DNA of 64,000 bases from the NCBI GenBank assembly GCA_965238305.1, contig CBDEHK010000001.1, forward strand, positions 372,001 through 436,000. Direction: 5' to 3'. Position 1 is the first letter of the stretch; every line of letters starts with the position of its first letter. This DNA comes from CBDCGJ01 sp965238305 (lineage in GTDB: Bacteria > Pseudomonadota > Alphaproteobacteria > GCA-2731375). Of the stretch, positions 44,274-54,009 are shown piece by piece. The position numbers and the translations under genes are program-made. The notes under the pieces are model-generated. The model was not told where the DNA came from and ran no database searches. It saw nothing but the letters and a program-made list of their open reading frames with translations.

Positions 44274-45046
44274 ATCGTCGCCACACTGCCACCATCGCAG
44301 GGAATCACCGCGCCAGTAGTATAAGCGCTGGCCCGCGAGGACAGGAAAATCGACAGGCCGGCAATATCTTCCGGCGTGCCGATGCGACCACGCGGATTGG
44401 CGGCGATAATCTGCTCGCCTTTTTCCTGCAACGTGGCGCGCATCATTTGGCTTTGAAACGGTCCCGGCGCAATTGCATTGACCAAAATATCTTCCGGGGC
44501 TAGCTTCCGCGCCATGACTTTCGTCAGTTGATGGACCGCCGCTTTGGCCGCCGAATAGGAAAAATTATCGCCCGCCGGGACATGCAACCCATCGACCGAG
44601 CCGATATTAATGACCCGCGCCGGATCTTCTCGATTATGCGCGGCCCGCATCAGAGGCAGCAGCCGCCGGGTGAGGAAAAAGATCGACTTCACATTCACGT
44701 CCATGACTTTATCCCAGCCGGCTTCCGGGAATTCTTCCAGTGGCGCGCCCCAGGCAGCGCCGGCATTATTCACCAATACATCAAGGCGCTCTTCACGCTT
44801 TTCGATCATCCCGGCCAATTTTTCAATCCCTTCGATGGTCGAAATATCGCAAGGCAGGGAAATACAGCTGCCTATTTCTGAAAGTCTTGCAGCAGTTTCG
44901 TCACAGGCTTCGGCTTTGCGGGCCGAGATATAGACTTTTGCACCATTGGTGACAAATCCTGTGGCGATCATTTCGCCAATCCCGCGTGATCCGCCGGTAA
45001 CCAGAACCACTTTGTCTTTAACCGAAAACAATTTTTCCAACTTCAA
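44270..45046 (-). CDS. Short-chain dehydrogenase/reductase (RhlG/FabG-like)
   Basis: A 258-residue SDR. Seen: nucleotide motif TGGSRGIGEMIA, NNAGAAWG, and catalytic Ser...YSAAK (residues around 148-165). The ending GAVIPCDGGSVATI fits the 3-oxoacyl reductase/RhlG branch. Its stop overlaps the convergent ThiS/MoaD-like stop by 4 bp. The substrate is unknown. Confidence 0.9.
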   Translation of the reverse strand: MKLEKLFSVKDKVVLVTGGSRGIGEMIATGFVTNGAKVYISARKAEACDETAARLSEIGSCISLPCDISTIEGIEKLAGMIEKREERLDVLVNNAGAAWGAPLEEFPEAGWDKVMDVNVKSIFFLTRRLLPLMRAAHNREDPARVINIGSVDGLHVPAGDNFSYSAAKAAVHQLTKVMARKLAPEDILVNAIAPGPFQSQMMRATLQEKGEQIIAANPRGRIGTPEDIAGLSIFLSSRASAYTTGAVIPCDGGSVATI

Positions 45047-45116
45047 TTTTCATATCCTTCAAATGATGGCGCTTTTGTTAAATGCGCGTTAATATTAGAC
45101 CAGTTATAGATTGTCC

Positions 45117-46661
45117 ATGAGTGATAACATGCGTTTGGATCGTCGACAAAACCAAAGACCAAATTCCTTGTTGGAACGTTATGGTGGCCAAATGGGTGCC
45201 TTGATGGAACAGCGATTGCAGGAAGCCGCGCTGTTGGCGGCGAAGCAAAACGCCGAACAATCGGCGGACAGCGCGATCGCCGCCCAGCGCGAGACTCAAG
45301 AGGCGAATGAAGCGTTGGTTGAAGAAATGCGGCAGCGCAAACGGGCGATGTCTGATCTTGAACATTTAGCCAATCACGATCCGTTGACGGAGTTACCCAA
45401 CCGCAACTTGTTCAATAACCGCCTGGCCGGACTTCTCAATCGGGCGCGTCGGGACAAACAGCATGTTGGTTTGATGCTGCTGGACTTGGATCACTTTAAA
45501 AATGTCAACGATACGCTCGGCCATATTGTCGGAGATGAATTACTGCAGGCGGTTGCGGTGCGCCTCGACAATAGTATTCGGGCGCAAGACATGTTGGCCC
45601 GGTTGGGCGGCGACGAATTTGCCCTTATTCAAGTTGGCTTGAATTATCCGGCGGACGCCCATATCCAGGCGGAAAGATTGTTAAGGGCGTTGGGCGAAGT
45701 CTTTGAAATTGGCGATCATCGGCTATATTCCGGTGCTTCAATTGGTATCACCGTTTATCCCGACGATGGCGACAATGTTGAGCAGTTGCTGCAAAATGCC
45801 GATATGGCGATGTACAAAGCCAAGGACGAACAACGCAATAGTTTCCGTTTTTTTGACGCCACTTTGAACGAAACAGTGCATCGGCGTAATTTTTTGGAGA
45901 CCGAGTTGCGGGCGGCGATCGATGCCGAAGAATTGATGATCTATTTTCAGCCGAAAATTGATCTGCGGACGAATACGGTGGCTGGCGCGGAAGCCCTGGT
46001 GCGGTGGAAGCATCATGAAGAAGGGATGATTTCACCGGAGGAATTTATTCCGGTCGCGGAACGTTCCGGTCTGGTTAATCCACTCGGCGAATGGATGTTG
46101 CGGCAGGCTTGCCAGCACCTGCGGGCTTGGGCCGATGATAACCTGCCCGCCGTCAAAGTTGCGGTAAATTTGTCGGCCGTGCAGTTTCGTGATCGCGACA
46201 TTCCGAAATTGGTATCGGAAATGCTGAGCGAAGCGGGTGTGGAACCAGCGTTGCTGGAGCTCGAAGTAACCGAAAGCGCGGTCATGCATGACATTCAGAA
46301 CGCAGTGTCTGTGTTGCTGCAACTGCATGATCTCGGCATTAGCCTGTCAATCGACGATTTTGGAACCGGCTATTCGTCGCTTAGCTATTTGCGGCAATTG
46401 CCGGTCAATCGCTTGAAGATCGACAAATCCTTTATTGCCGAAGTCGATACAAGCAAGTCCGCTGCGGCTATCGCCCTGGCAATCATCATGATGGGCCAAA
46501 GTCTGGAGCTTGAAATTGTCGCCGAAGGGGTGGAGACCAAGCCGCAATTGGACTATTTGCGCGAAGTCGGGTGCGAAGAAGTGCAGGGTTATTATTTTGG
46601 TCGCCCAATGCCGGCAGAGGAATTCGAAGCCTTCATTAAGGACTGGCAGATCGACGCGTAA
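45117..46661 (+). CDS. Bifunctional c-di-GMP enzyme, GGDEF and EAL domains
   Basis: A 514-residue protein. Seen: an N-terminal region of about 85 residues that looks like a coiled coil (QEAALLAAKQNAEQ, VEEMRQRKRAM), then GGDEF (RLGGDEFALI) with DHFKNVNDTLGH, then EAL (AEALVRWKH, IDDFGTGYSSLSYL, VAEGVETKPQ). RAQD lies exactly five residues before GGDEF, the product-inhibition I-site. Both active-site cores look complete, so it may make and break c-di-GMP. No membrane segment is seen. The ATG at 45117 is preferred to a TTG two codons upstream; the ribosome-binding site is weak. Confidence 0.92.
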   Translation: MSDNMRLDRRQNQRPNSLLERYGGQMGALMEQRLQEAALLAAKQNAEQSADSAIAAQRETQEANEALVEEMRQRKRAMSDLEHLANHDPLTELPNRNLFNNRLAGLLNRARRDKQHVGLMLLDLDHFKNVNDTLGHIVGDELLQAVAVRLDNSIRAQDMLARLGGDEFALIQVGLNYPADAHIQAERLLRALGEVFEIGDHRLYSGASIGITVYPDDGDNVEQLLQNADMAMYKAKDEQRNSFRFFDATLNETVHRRNFLETELRAAIDAEELMIYFQPKIDLRTNTVAGAEALVRWKHHEEGMISPEEFIPVAERSGLVNPLGEWMLRQACQHLRAWADDNLPAVKVAVNLSAVQFRDRDIPKLVSEMLSEAGVEPALLELEVTESAVMHDIQNAVSVLLQLHDLGISLSIDDFGTGYSSLSYLRQLPVNRLKIDKSFIAEVDTSKSAAAIALAIIMMGQSLELEIVAEGVETKPQLDYLREVGCEEVQGYYFGRPMPAEEFEAFIKDWQIDA

Positions 46662-46712
46662 CGGCTAAATTAACTAGCGTCTGTTCACAATTCACTTAAC
46701 CTACCCACGCCT

Positions 46713-46757
46713 CCTCCCGGCCACCTACTGGAGCGTAACTTATGGGTGGCCGGGAGG
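46713..46757. terminator. Hairpin between convergent genes
   Basis: A perfect 13-bp GC-rich stem (46713-46725 with 46745-46757) with a 19-nt loop, in the gap between the GGDEF-EAL gene and the HerA-type gene. No U tract is seen, so Rho-independent action is doubtful. Confidence 0.4.
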
Positions 46758-46798
46758 GCGCACGAGCAGGTAATGACTTCATGTCTTATGAAGATGCT

Positions 46799-48470
46799 CT
46801 AGCGCCGTTGACTGCGCCAGCGTTCGATGGTGTCCTGCAGCCCTTCCAGCGTGCCGGCTTCCCCGCTCCAAGATTTCGAGAATTCGGCCGTGGCACTGCG
46901 GGGGCGTTGATTTTCCGGCAATTGTTTGAACTTCAGCCGCATCGGCACTGGCACCCCTTCACCAATAGCAATCGCTTCTGCATTGCCAAGGGACGGCAGG
47001 GATTCGATCAAACCCGCCGCACTATCTGAAATAGCTGCTTGCATGAAATCTTGGTCTTTTTGGCTGGTCATGCGCATGGCGAAAACAGTGCTGCATTGCG
47101 ACAATATTCCAATCGCCAGTTCCGAGGGGCGCTGCGAAATGACCCCCAAGGATATAGCGTATTTTCGGCCTTCCTTGGCCAGCCTAGATAGGGCCTCTTT
47201 TGCCGGTTCAAAATCGGCAATAGAAGAATTCGGGGCGTAGCGATGCGCTTCTTCGCAGACCAAAAGGACCGGCATTTGCGGATCGCTCCACTGGCCAAAA
47301 TCGAAAGTCAGGCGGCAGATAACGGAAATCACGATATTCAGTATTTCCGACGGCACGCCGGTAAGGTTGAGAATTGAAATCGGCTTGTCGTTGACTGGAA
47401 TTCTAAACATCCGCGACAACAATATCGCCATATTGTCGCGCACGATCACACTGCTTGGAAACATGAAGGAAAAGCGTCGATCATTGGTCAGCGTGTTGCG
47501 GCGATTTCTTATTCTCAAGTACGGCGCCAACTCATTGCGGTTGTCCAGTCGGCCCATCGTTTCATCCAGGATGCGATTAAGATCGCCCATTTTGTAAGGT
47601 ACAGGCGTGTCGACAGTGACCGGGTATTCTTCGCCTTGTTCGCCCAAGAAACGAAGTTTCGATTTCTGGATCAAATCGCGCAACAAGGTTATTTCGGTCA
47701 CTAAATCCGCGGTTTCGCGGCCGAAGACAACGCCGCAAAATTCTTCGAAACTGAATAACCAATAAGGTATTTCCAAATCCCCGGGGGTGATTTGCTCTGC
47801 CATATGCCCAAAAGCAGCATCATATTCACCATGTGAATCAAGCAGCAATACATGGGCGTTCGGATGCTTTTCCAACATCTGGTGTAGCAGCAGCGAAACC
47901 GCACAGGATTTACCGCAGCCCGTGGTCCCGAGGACGGCGAAATGTTTGCCCAACAAATTGTCGACGCCAACATGGGCGGGCAAATCTTTCTCAAGATGGA
48001 TATTGCCGATTTCAATTGTCACCGCATTCGGCTGCGCGTAAACGGTCGCGACATCATTGCCTGTGGCTGCAAAAATGGGGTCGCCCAAAGCGGGCGAATG
48101 GGATATCCCACGATTGAACTCACCGGCCCCATCGGCCGGTGCAATGGGGACTTCGCCAACCAATTCCAGTTCAGAAATCTTAAGTTCGGCGCTGCTGCCG
48201 TCGGCCGACGGGATCGGAATACTTTGACCGGTCACCATGCCATAGACCTGAGACTGTGGTGTTTGCATTTTAACCAGCGATCCAACGGAGATTTTCGGCC
48301 CGTCGTCCGTCGAAGATGTTTCTGTATCTAGGAGAGCAATTACTTTTAACCAGCGATCCAACGGAGATTTTCGGCCCGTCGTCCGTCGAAGATGTTTCTG
48401 TATCTAGGAGAGCAATTACTTGTGCCCCGGAAATCGAGACCAAGCGACCAAGCTGTCGTTCATTACGCAT
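46799..48470 (-). pseudogene. HerA-type ATPase (HAS-barrel + DUF87), frameshifted by a 76-bp tandem duplication
   Basis: A HerA-like hexameric DNA-translocase ATPase: Walker A GTTGCGKSCAVSLLLH, Walker B-like VLLVCEEAHRYAP, then RKYAISLGVISQRPSELA and QCSTVFAMRMTSQKD. The native start is probably ATG 48470, MRNERQLGRLVSISGAQV, the usual HAS-barrel start of HerA. A 76-bp duplication at 48268-48419 shifts the frame after ISVGSLVK, so the N-terminal barrel and ATPase are no longer in one frame. Removing one copy restores SVGSLVK-MQTPQSQV. An internal start at 48361 could give a 520-residue product lacking the first barrel strands. It follows the MshEN-AAA+ gene and may share its operon. Either real inactivation or an assembly artefact. 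Confidence 0.75.
48268..48419. repeat. Tandem 76-bp direct duplication
   Basis: Two exact copies, 48268-48343 and 48344-48419, both starting TTTTAACCAGCGATCC. 76 is not a multiple of three, so the duplication breaks the HerA-type reading frame. Confidence 0.95.
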
Positions 48471-48636
48471 CGGAACCCCGTCACACTTGCTCAAGCCCTC
48501 AAACACCAAATAGACTTTAAGCGATAAGAACCTTTTCGTTCAACCGAAATTATATTAGAGATTGATAACAATTGGTTTATGTCAGGCAGGTTGGCGCGTA
48601 ATATTTTTGTTGCCGACCGTTAATCATTTAATTTCT

Positions 48637-50118
48637 TTACGCGGCCGTGATCTCGGTCATTTTTGGCGGCGGGTCCATATTCATTTGCACATAAAGATTT
48701 TTCATGGCGTCGGCGACCCGGTCCATTGTCATTTGCGGTGAAGTGTTTTCATATTTGCAGGCGGCCAACACCTGGTCGCAAATGAACTTCGGTTGGTAAT
48801 AAGCCAGCTCATAGTCGTTTTTCACCTGTAGATGGTTGACAATATAGTCGAAGATCTCATCCGTGATGTTCAAGCCGGAACTCTTTGCGACCATTTCGAA
48901 AATCGTACGAAAATCCTCTTTGGAAGGTTCGAACAATTCAATCTTGTAAGGGATACGACGCAGGAAGGCCGGGTCCATGAGATCGTTGGGCTCCAGATTT
49001 GTCGAGAATATCAACAATTCATCGAATGGCAGATAGAAGCTTTTGCCGGTTTTCAATTTGAAGAAATCGATCCGGCTCTCCATCGGCACAATCCAACGAT
49101 CGAGAAGCGCTTCAGGGGAGACAATTTGGCGACCAAAATCGTCGACGATAAAGGTCCCACCCAGGGCCTTGATATGCATCGGCGCTTCGTAGAATTTGGC
49201 GTCTTCACTATAGGAGATTTCGAGCATGTCGAGGGTCAATTCACCGCCGACGACAACCACCGGGCGGCGGATCGCCATCCAACGTTGGTCAAAATCTTCG
49301 CGCCGCAAACCTTTATTTTGCTGCGCCAATTGCATCGCCGATTCTTCGTCCACCGCCGGCTCATGAACTGTGGCATCAAAAATCTGAATTATCTGTCCCT
49401 CGACTTCGACGGCATAAGGAACATAGATAATGTGGCGGAATATTTTTGAAACCGATGTTGCAACCGATGTTTTACCGTTGCCAGGCGGACCATATAACAG
49501 AATCGTCCGTCCCGAATTGACCGCCGGACCAATTTGCCGGGTGAAAAAATCAGGAATAATCAATCCTTCAAAACAATTTTCAATCGCCGATTTATCCAGA
49601 ACTTCATTGGTTATCCGTTGTTTTAGGACTTGTTCTTGATAAGCCGTCAAGGAAACCGGGGCCGGCCCCATATAAAGATTGCGGTCCAGATAATCCGCGG
49701 CAACGGCGCGGCCACGTTCGCTCAGTTCGTAACGCACATCGGCGACGATGCCGACCCCTTCAGCGCTCATGGATTGAACGTATTTTTTCTCCTCCGCGTC
49801 CTTGAACAATTGCGCAACGATATTCATCGGCAGCTTAATCGCGTCGGCCATGCCGCTGGTGGTGTCGATCTGCTCTACGTATAGGAATTTCATCAACAGG
49901 GTTTGCAACGTCGCAAGGCTAGCGCCCGTGCCCATCAACGTTTTTGGCGACCGCGGCGTTTCATGCATAACGTCGTCAAGTTGATCAGTCGTGAGAGATC
50001 CAAGCGCGACCAGGTTGTCGCCCAATCTTCCGCCTTCTTCGATCTGGCGGTTTAGCGCGTCTTCGACCTGCTGGACGGTGATGAGACCGCGTGCGACCAA
50101 TATATCACCTAAACGCAT
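48637..50118 (-). CDS. AAA+ ATPase with N-terminal MshEN (c-di-GMP-binding) domain
   Basis: A 493-residue protein. Residues 2-45 carry two RLGxxLVxxG repeats (RLGDILVARGLI at 2-13, RLGDNLVALGSL at 31-42), the signature of MshEN domains that bind c-di-GMP. The rest is an AAA+ domain with Walker A LLYGPPGNGKTSVA, Walker B TFIVDDFG and ARRIPYK-like sensor region FLRRIPYKIELFEP. The ATG at 50118, six bases after GAGAGGA, is preferred to the TTG one codon earlier. MshEN is usually attached to type IV pilus or secretion ATPases; fusion to this AAA+ class is less common. Confidence 0.85.
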   Translation of the reverse strand: MRLGDILVARGLITVQQVEDALNRQIEEGGRLGDNLVALGSLTTDQLDDVMHETPRSPKTLMGTGASLATLQTLLMKFLYVEQIDTTSGMADAIKLPMNIVAQLFKDAEEKKYVQSMSAEGVGIVADVRYELSERGRAVAADYLDRNLYMGPAPVSLTAYQEQVLKQRITNEVLDKSAIENCFEGLIIPDFFTRQIGPAVNSGRTILLYGPPGNGKTSVATSVSKIFRHIIYVPYAVEVEGQIIQIFDATVHEPAVDEESAMQLAQQNKGLRREDFDQRWMAIRRPVVVVGGELTLDMLEISYSEDAKFYEAPMHIKALGGTFIVDDFGRQIVSPEALLDRWIVPMESRIDFFKLKTGKSFYLPFDELLIFSTNLEPNDLMDPAFLRRIPYKIELFEPSKEDFRTIFEMVAKSSGLNITDEIFDYIVNHLQVKNDYELAYYQPKFICDQVLAACKYENTSPQMTMDRVADAMKNLYVQMNMDPPPKMTEITAA

Positions 50119-50231
50119 CAAGTATCCTCTCTACAGTTTCACTCTTCGCAATTCACCGCTATTTTAGGCCTAAGTCGCTGGTCTAATCCACTAATTCGAT
50201 AGTTTAGGGCGCAAACAGTCGCGCAGTGTTG

Positions 50232-51770
50232 CTAGTTTCCCGCAACCCGCCGCGCATGGCCTTGCCAATAGGGCTCTCGCAAATCTTTCCGTTTGATCTT
50301 ACCGACCGGGCTTTTTGGCAGCGCTTCAGTGGTAAATACGACCAGACTGGGTTTTTTATAAGAACCTAATTCCTCGACACACATATCGATGATAGTTTGT
50401 TCGTCGATTTTTGCGTCTTTCGCGATAACGCAGACGATTGCAGGCGATTCGCCCCATTTTTCGTGCGGAATGCCAAACGCGGCGACCTCAATCACCTCTG
50501 GATGATTGTTGGCGACATTTTCCAGCTCCGCCGGCCAAATATTGAACCCGCCGGAAATGATCATGTCGTCGGAGCGGTCGAGCATATAGAGGTAACCGTT
50601 TTTATCCAGACGGCCAATGTCCCCGGTCAGGACCCAGCCATCGACAATCCGCGCCGCTGTCGCCACCGGATCGTTCCAAAAGCCGGTCATCTGTCCTTCG
50701 GTCTTGGCAACAATTTGACCGGCTTCGCCAAGCGGCACCACTTCGTTGTTTTCATCCCAAATCTGCAGTTCAGCGAACGGCAGCGGCATGCCACAGGCTC
50801 GTAACGGGGTGGAGCCCTCAACTTCTGCAAACCACTGTCGCGGCCCCATCATGGCAACCGGCAGAACTTCCGTCTGCCCGTAACCCTGGAATAACGCATT
50901 GCCGAATATTTCCCGCCCGGTCAGGGCCGTGTCATCGGCGATGGGCGCAGCGGAAATCAGCAGGCATTTTAACTTGCTCCAATCGCGCGCCCGCACACTT
51001 GGGTCCTGGTTCACCACATTCAACATGGTCGGTACCATGAACATGTAGGCGATGCTCTCCGTTTCCATCACTTCCAGTGTTTCTTGGGGATCGAAATGTC
51101 CAAGCATCACATTGACCCCACCGCCTAGCCACAAGGGTAAAAACAAATAGCCGGAGCCATGGGAAATTGGCCCCAAATGCAGGCACTTATCTCCTGGCTC
51201 CACCGGTGGATAAATATAAAACCAATCACGCGCGGCGCAGAGCCAGCTTTGGTGGGTGTAGGCCACGCCTTTGCCCATGCCGGTGGTGCCGCCGGTATGG
51301 CGAATGATGTAGTTATCGTCGGCAGCGGCTTCGATCATCGGGTCAATCGACGATTGCGCCGCCAGCCAGCTCTCATAGTCGTCGCCGCGAACAACGATGG
51401 TTTCCAATTTGGCAAGCTCTTCCAACAAACCTTCGACTTCACCGGCATGGTTTTCGGCAACGAACAATAGTCGGCAGCCGGTATGGCCCAACATATGCGC
51501 ATGCGCAGCCTTGCCGTTACGGGGATAGAGTGGTACGCGGACAATATTGGCGATCGCCGCACCGATGAAAAAATCCGCCGCTTCGACCGTATTGTCTTCC
51601 AGAACACCGACCCGATCACCCGGCTTGATCCCATGCGTAATAATGGCATTGGCCACCCGCACGCCGCGATCCCAAGCCTGGGCGAAGGTCAGGCGTTTGT
51701 CGCCGGCGACGATTGCTTCCAGATTTCCATAAATATGCGCCGATCGGCGCATCAACGTCGTCACGTCCAT
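50232..51770 (-). CDS. AMP-binding acyl-CoA synthetase/ligase
   Basis: A 512-residue adenylating enzyme that forms acyl-AMP and then acyl-CoA. Seen: the P-loop HTGGTTGMGKGVAYTHQS, YGQTEV at the A5 region, TGDIGRLDKNGYLYMLDRSDD (A7/A8), and the catalytic Lys in SPVGKIKRKDLR (A10). The ATG at 51770 is chosen because GGGGA lies five bases upstream and an N-terminal extension would not fit the family. Its acid substrate is unknown. It is divergent from the gamma-glutamyltransferase gene. Confidence 0.87.
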   Translation of the reverse strand: MDVTTLMRRSAHIYGNLEAIVAGDKRLTFAQAWDRGVRVANAIITHGIKPGDRVGVLEDNTVEAADFFIGAAIANIVRVPLYPRNGKAAHAHMLGHTGCRLLFVAENHAGEVEGLLEELAKLETIVVRGDDYESWLAAQSSIDPMIEAAADDNYIIRHTGGTTGMGKGVAYTHQSWLCAARDWFYIYPPVEPGDKCLHLGPISHGSGYLFLPLWLGGGVNVMLGHFDPQETLEVMETESIAYMFMVPTMLNVVNQDPSVRARDWSKLKCLLISAAPIADDTALTGREIFGNALFQGYGQTEVLPVAMMGPRQWFAEVEGSTPLRACGMPLPFAELQIWDENNEVVPLGEAGQIVAKTEGQMTGFWNDPVATAARIVDGWVLTGDIGRLDKNGYLYMLDRSDDMIISGGFNIWPAELENVANNHPEVIEVAAFGIPHEKWGESPAIVCVIAKDAKIDEQTIIDMCVEELGSYKKPSLVVFTTEALPKSPVGKIKRKDLREPYWQGHARRVAGN

Positions 51771-51876
51771 ATGCGTCCCCATTCGAGAGATTCGTTTGGA
51801 TTGTCGACAACCTGAGGGAAGATTGCAAGCTTCCGGCGCAGCCGCCATACTGGATCAAACAAAAAGGACGCGTAGC

Positions 51877-53496
51877 ATGGTTGCAAATGGCATGATATCG
51901 GCCCCCCAGCCCGAGGCGGTGGAAGCGGGGGCTTTGGTTTTGAGGCGTGGTGGCAATGCGGTTGATGCCGCCATGACCTGCGCCTTGGTTCAGGGCGTGG
52001 TCGATCCGATGATGTGCGGGATTGCCGGTTTCGGTAGCCTGCAAATTTATCTGCCCAGCCGGAATATCCACACTTATATCGATTTTCACGGCAAGGCGCC
52101 CTCAGCCGTGACGCCGGATATGTGGGAAAATCTAATCGAAGGCGAAACCCGCGACGGCTTCGGTTTCATCCTGCGTGGCAATGTCAACGATGTTGGTTAT
52201 CAATCGATCACCGTGCCTGGCAGCCTGAAAGCCTATTTTGAAGCGGTGACGGAATTTGGCTCCATGGCGTGGGCCGACATCGTGCAGCCGGCAATCGATA
52301 TCGCCGATGCTGGCGTGATGATCCGACCGCATGTGCATTTCTGGTACACCCTTCGCGATCAATTGGGGCGGGTCGACAACGAAGATCGATTGCGGTTCTC
52401 CAAAACCGGACGCGAAGTTTATTTCGACGCCAATGGCGATGCCTTGCGTCCCGGCATGATCCTAAAAAATCCGGATATGGCGAATACGTTGCGACGGATC
52501 GCCAAGGATGGCGCCGATATCTTTTACCAAGGTGAGATCGCGGCCCAGATCGCCGACGACATGAAAACCAATGGCGGTTTGCTCAGCCTTGCAGACCTGG
52601 CGAATTATCAATCCCAGCGCCTTGACCCGCTGTGGGGAGAATATCGCGGCTATCGTGTGGCGACCAACAATCCGCCAGGCGGTGGTCTGATGATGATTGA
52701 AATGATGAATATTCTGGAGAATTTCGACCTTACCGGCATGGGCCACAACAGTGTCGATTATGTCCGCATCCTGGCGGAAGCAATGAAATACGGCACCATC
52801 GACAAGGATGCCTATATCGGCGATCCGAATTTTTTTGATGTCCCCGTCGCGCGCCTCTGCGATAAGGAATACGCCGCCGGCTTGGCCGAAAAGATCAAAA
52901 ACGGCGACCGCGCGAGAGTACAACGGGTGGAACGAGCGGCAGAAAGCAAAGATACCACGCAAGTCTCGGTTCTGGACAAAGACGGCAATGCGGTCAGCAT
53001 GACCCATTCCTTGGGCATGCCATCGGGCGTGATCAGCGATGGGCTGGGTTTCATGTATAATGGGTGCATGGGGGTATTTGATCCGCGCCCCGGCCATGCC
53101 GATAGCCTGGCGCCTGGAAAAAGCCGCTTCAGCGCCATGGCACCGTCGCTGGTCTTCAAAGGCGACAATCCGGCGCCATATCTGGTCATCGGTGCGCCTG
53201 GCGGCACTCAAATAAATATTGGCGTCATGCAGGCTGTTTTGAATGTCATCGATTTCGATATGGAGATCCTGGAGGCGATCTGCGCGCCGCGATTTTCCGC
53301 CACCTCCAATGCCATTGACGTCACCAATCGCATTCCACGTTATGTAACGGATAAACTGGCGGCGGACGGCTATGAAATTATCCGAAACCCGCTTGGTTTT
53401 GCGATCGCCGCGGTGCACGGGATCAAGAATGAAGCTGGCAAGTTGACAGGCGCGGCAGACCCAGGACACGACGGCATGGCTTTAGCGGTTGAATAA
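51877..53496 (+). CDS. Gamma-glutamyltransferase family protein
   Basis: A 539-residue Ntn-hydrolase precursor that should self-cleave into two subunits. Seen: EAGALVLRRGGNAVDAAM near the N terminus, NNPPGGGLMM before the processing region, and SKDTTQVSVLDKDGNAVSM, in which the Thr of DTTQ fits the processing and nucleophile site. There is no clear signal peptide at ATG 51877 (AAGGA upstream), so the enzyme is probably cytoplasmic, unlike E. coli Ggt. A gamma-glutamylcyclotransferase follows after 17 bp, which supports a role in breakdown of gamma-glutamyl compounds. Confidence 0.87.
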   Translation: MVANGMISAPQPEAVEAGALVLRRGGNAVDAAMTCALVQGVVDPMMCGIAGFGSLQIYLPSRNIHTYIDFHGKAPSAVTPDMWENLIEGETRDGFGFILRGNVNDVGYQSITVPGSLKAYFEAVTEFGSMAWADIVQPAIDIADAGVMIRPHVHFWYTLRDQLGRVDNEDRLRFSKTGREVYFDANGDALRPGMILKNPDMANTLRRIAKDGADIFYQGEIAAQIADDMKTNGGLLSLADLANYQSQRLDPLWGEYRGYRVATNNPPGGGLMMIEMMNILENFDLTGMGHNSVDYVRILAEAMKYGTIDKDAYIGDPNFFDVPVARLCDKEYAAGLAEKIKNGDRARVQRVERAAESKDTTQVSVLDKDGNAVSMTHSLGMPSGVISDGLGFMYNGCMGVFDPRPGHADSLAPGKSRFSAMAPSLVFKGDNPAPYLVIGAPGGTQINIGVMQAVLNVIDFDMEILEAICAPRFSATSNAIDVTNRIPRYVTDKLAADGYEIIRNPLGFAIAAVHGIKNEAGKLTGAADPGHDGMALAVE

Positions 53497-53513
53497 TCAG
53501 CAAAGGCGCGAAG

Positions 53514-53981
53514 ATGGCAAATACAATTCTCTCATTCACCTATGGTTCAAACATGGCCAGCGGCTATCTGCGCGAATATTGCCCAGGCGCGATGACGGTG
53601 ATGCGGGCCGTCCTGCCGAATGTACGCGTCGAGTTTCGCCGTTATTCGACTGACTTGGCGGGCGGTATTTCGACGATTATGCGTTCGCCGGGCGAATTGG
53701 TGCATGGCGTGTTGTATAATATTCCACGCCTAGAGGTCGAAGCACTGGATCTGTTGGAAGATGTCGATAAAGGCCTTTATATACGGGAGACCCATTTGGT
53801 TCTGGGGGCGGATGGGGCGTGGCACGCGGGCGACCTTTACCGCATCGTCAAGCCGCAAGGTCCTTTTAGACCATCCGAAAAATACCTAGAATATATGATG
53901 GCCGGCGCCACTGAACATGGTCTGCCGGCGGATTACGTGCCCGCCGTCGCCAAGCGTGGCCAGGAAATGGCGGTCGACTAA
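53514..53981 (+). CDS. Gamma-glutamylcyclotransferase-like protein
   Basis: A 155-residue member of the GGCT/AIG2 fold, which turns gamma-glutamyl peptides into 5-oxoproline. Seen: the substrate loop FTYGSNMA at the N terminus and PGELVHGVLYNI followed by LEVEALDLLED with the catalytic Glu. Length fits. It lies 17 bp after the gamma-glutamyltransferase gene, giving a two-step route for gamma-glutamyl bonds. Confidence 0.85.
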   Translation: MANTILSFTYGSNMASGYLREYCPGAMTVMRAVLPNVRVEFRRYSTDLAGGISTIMRSPGELVHGVLYNIPRLEVEALDLLEDVDKGLYIRETHLVLGADGAWHAGDLYRIVKPQGPFRPSEKYLEYMMAGATEHGLPADYVPAVAKRGQEMAVD

Positions 53982-54009
53982 GTCGACACTCGGCAAAAAT
54001 GACATCCAG

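Noticed and set aside
46713..46757. Rho-independent terminator with certainty
   Set aside because: The 13-bp stem has a long loop and no U tract on either strand, so it is listed only with low confidence.
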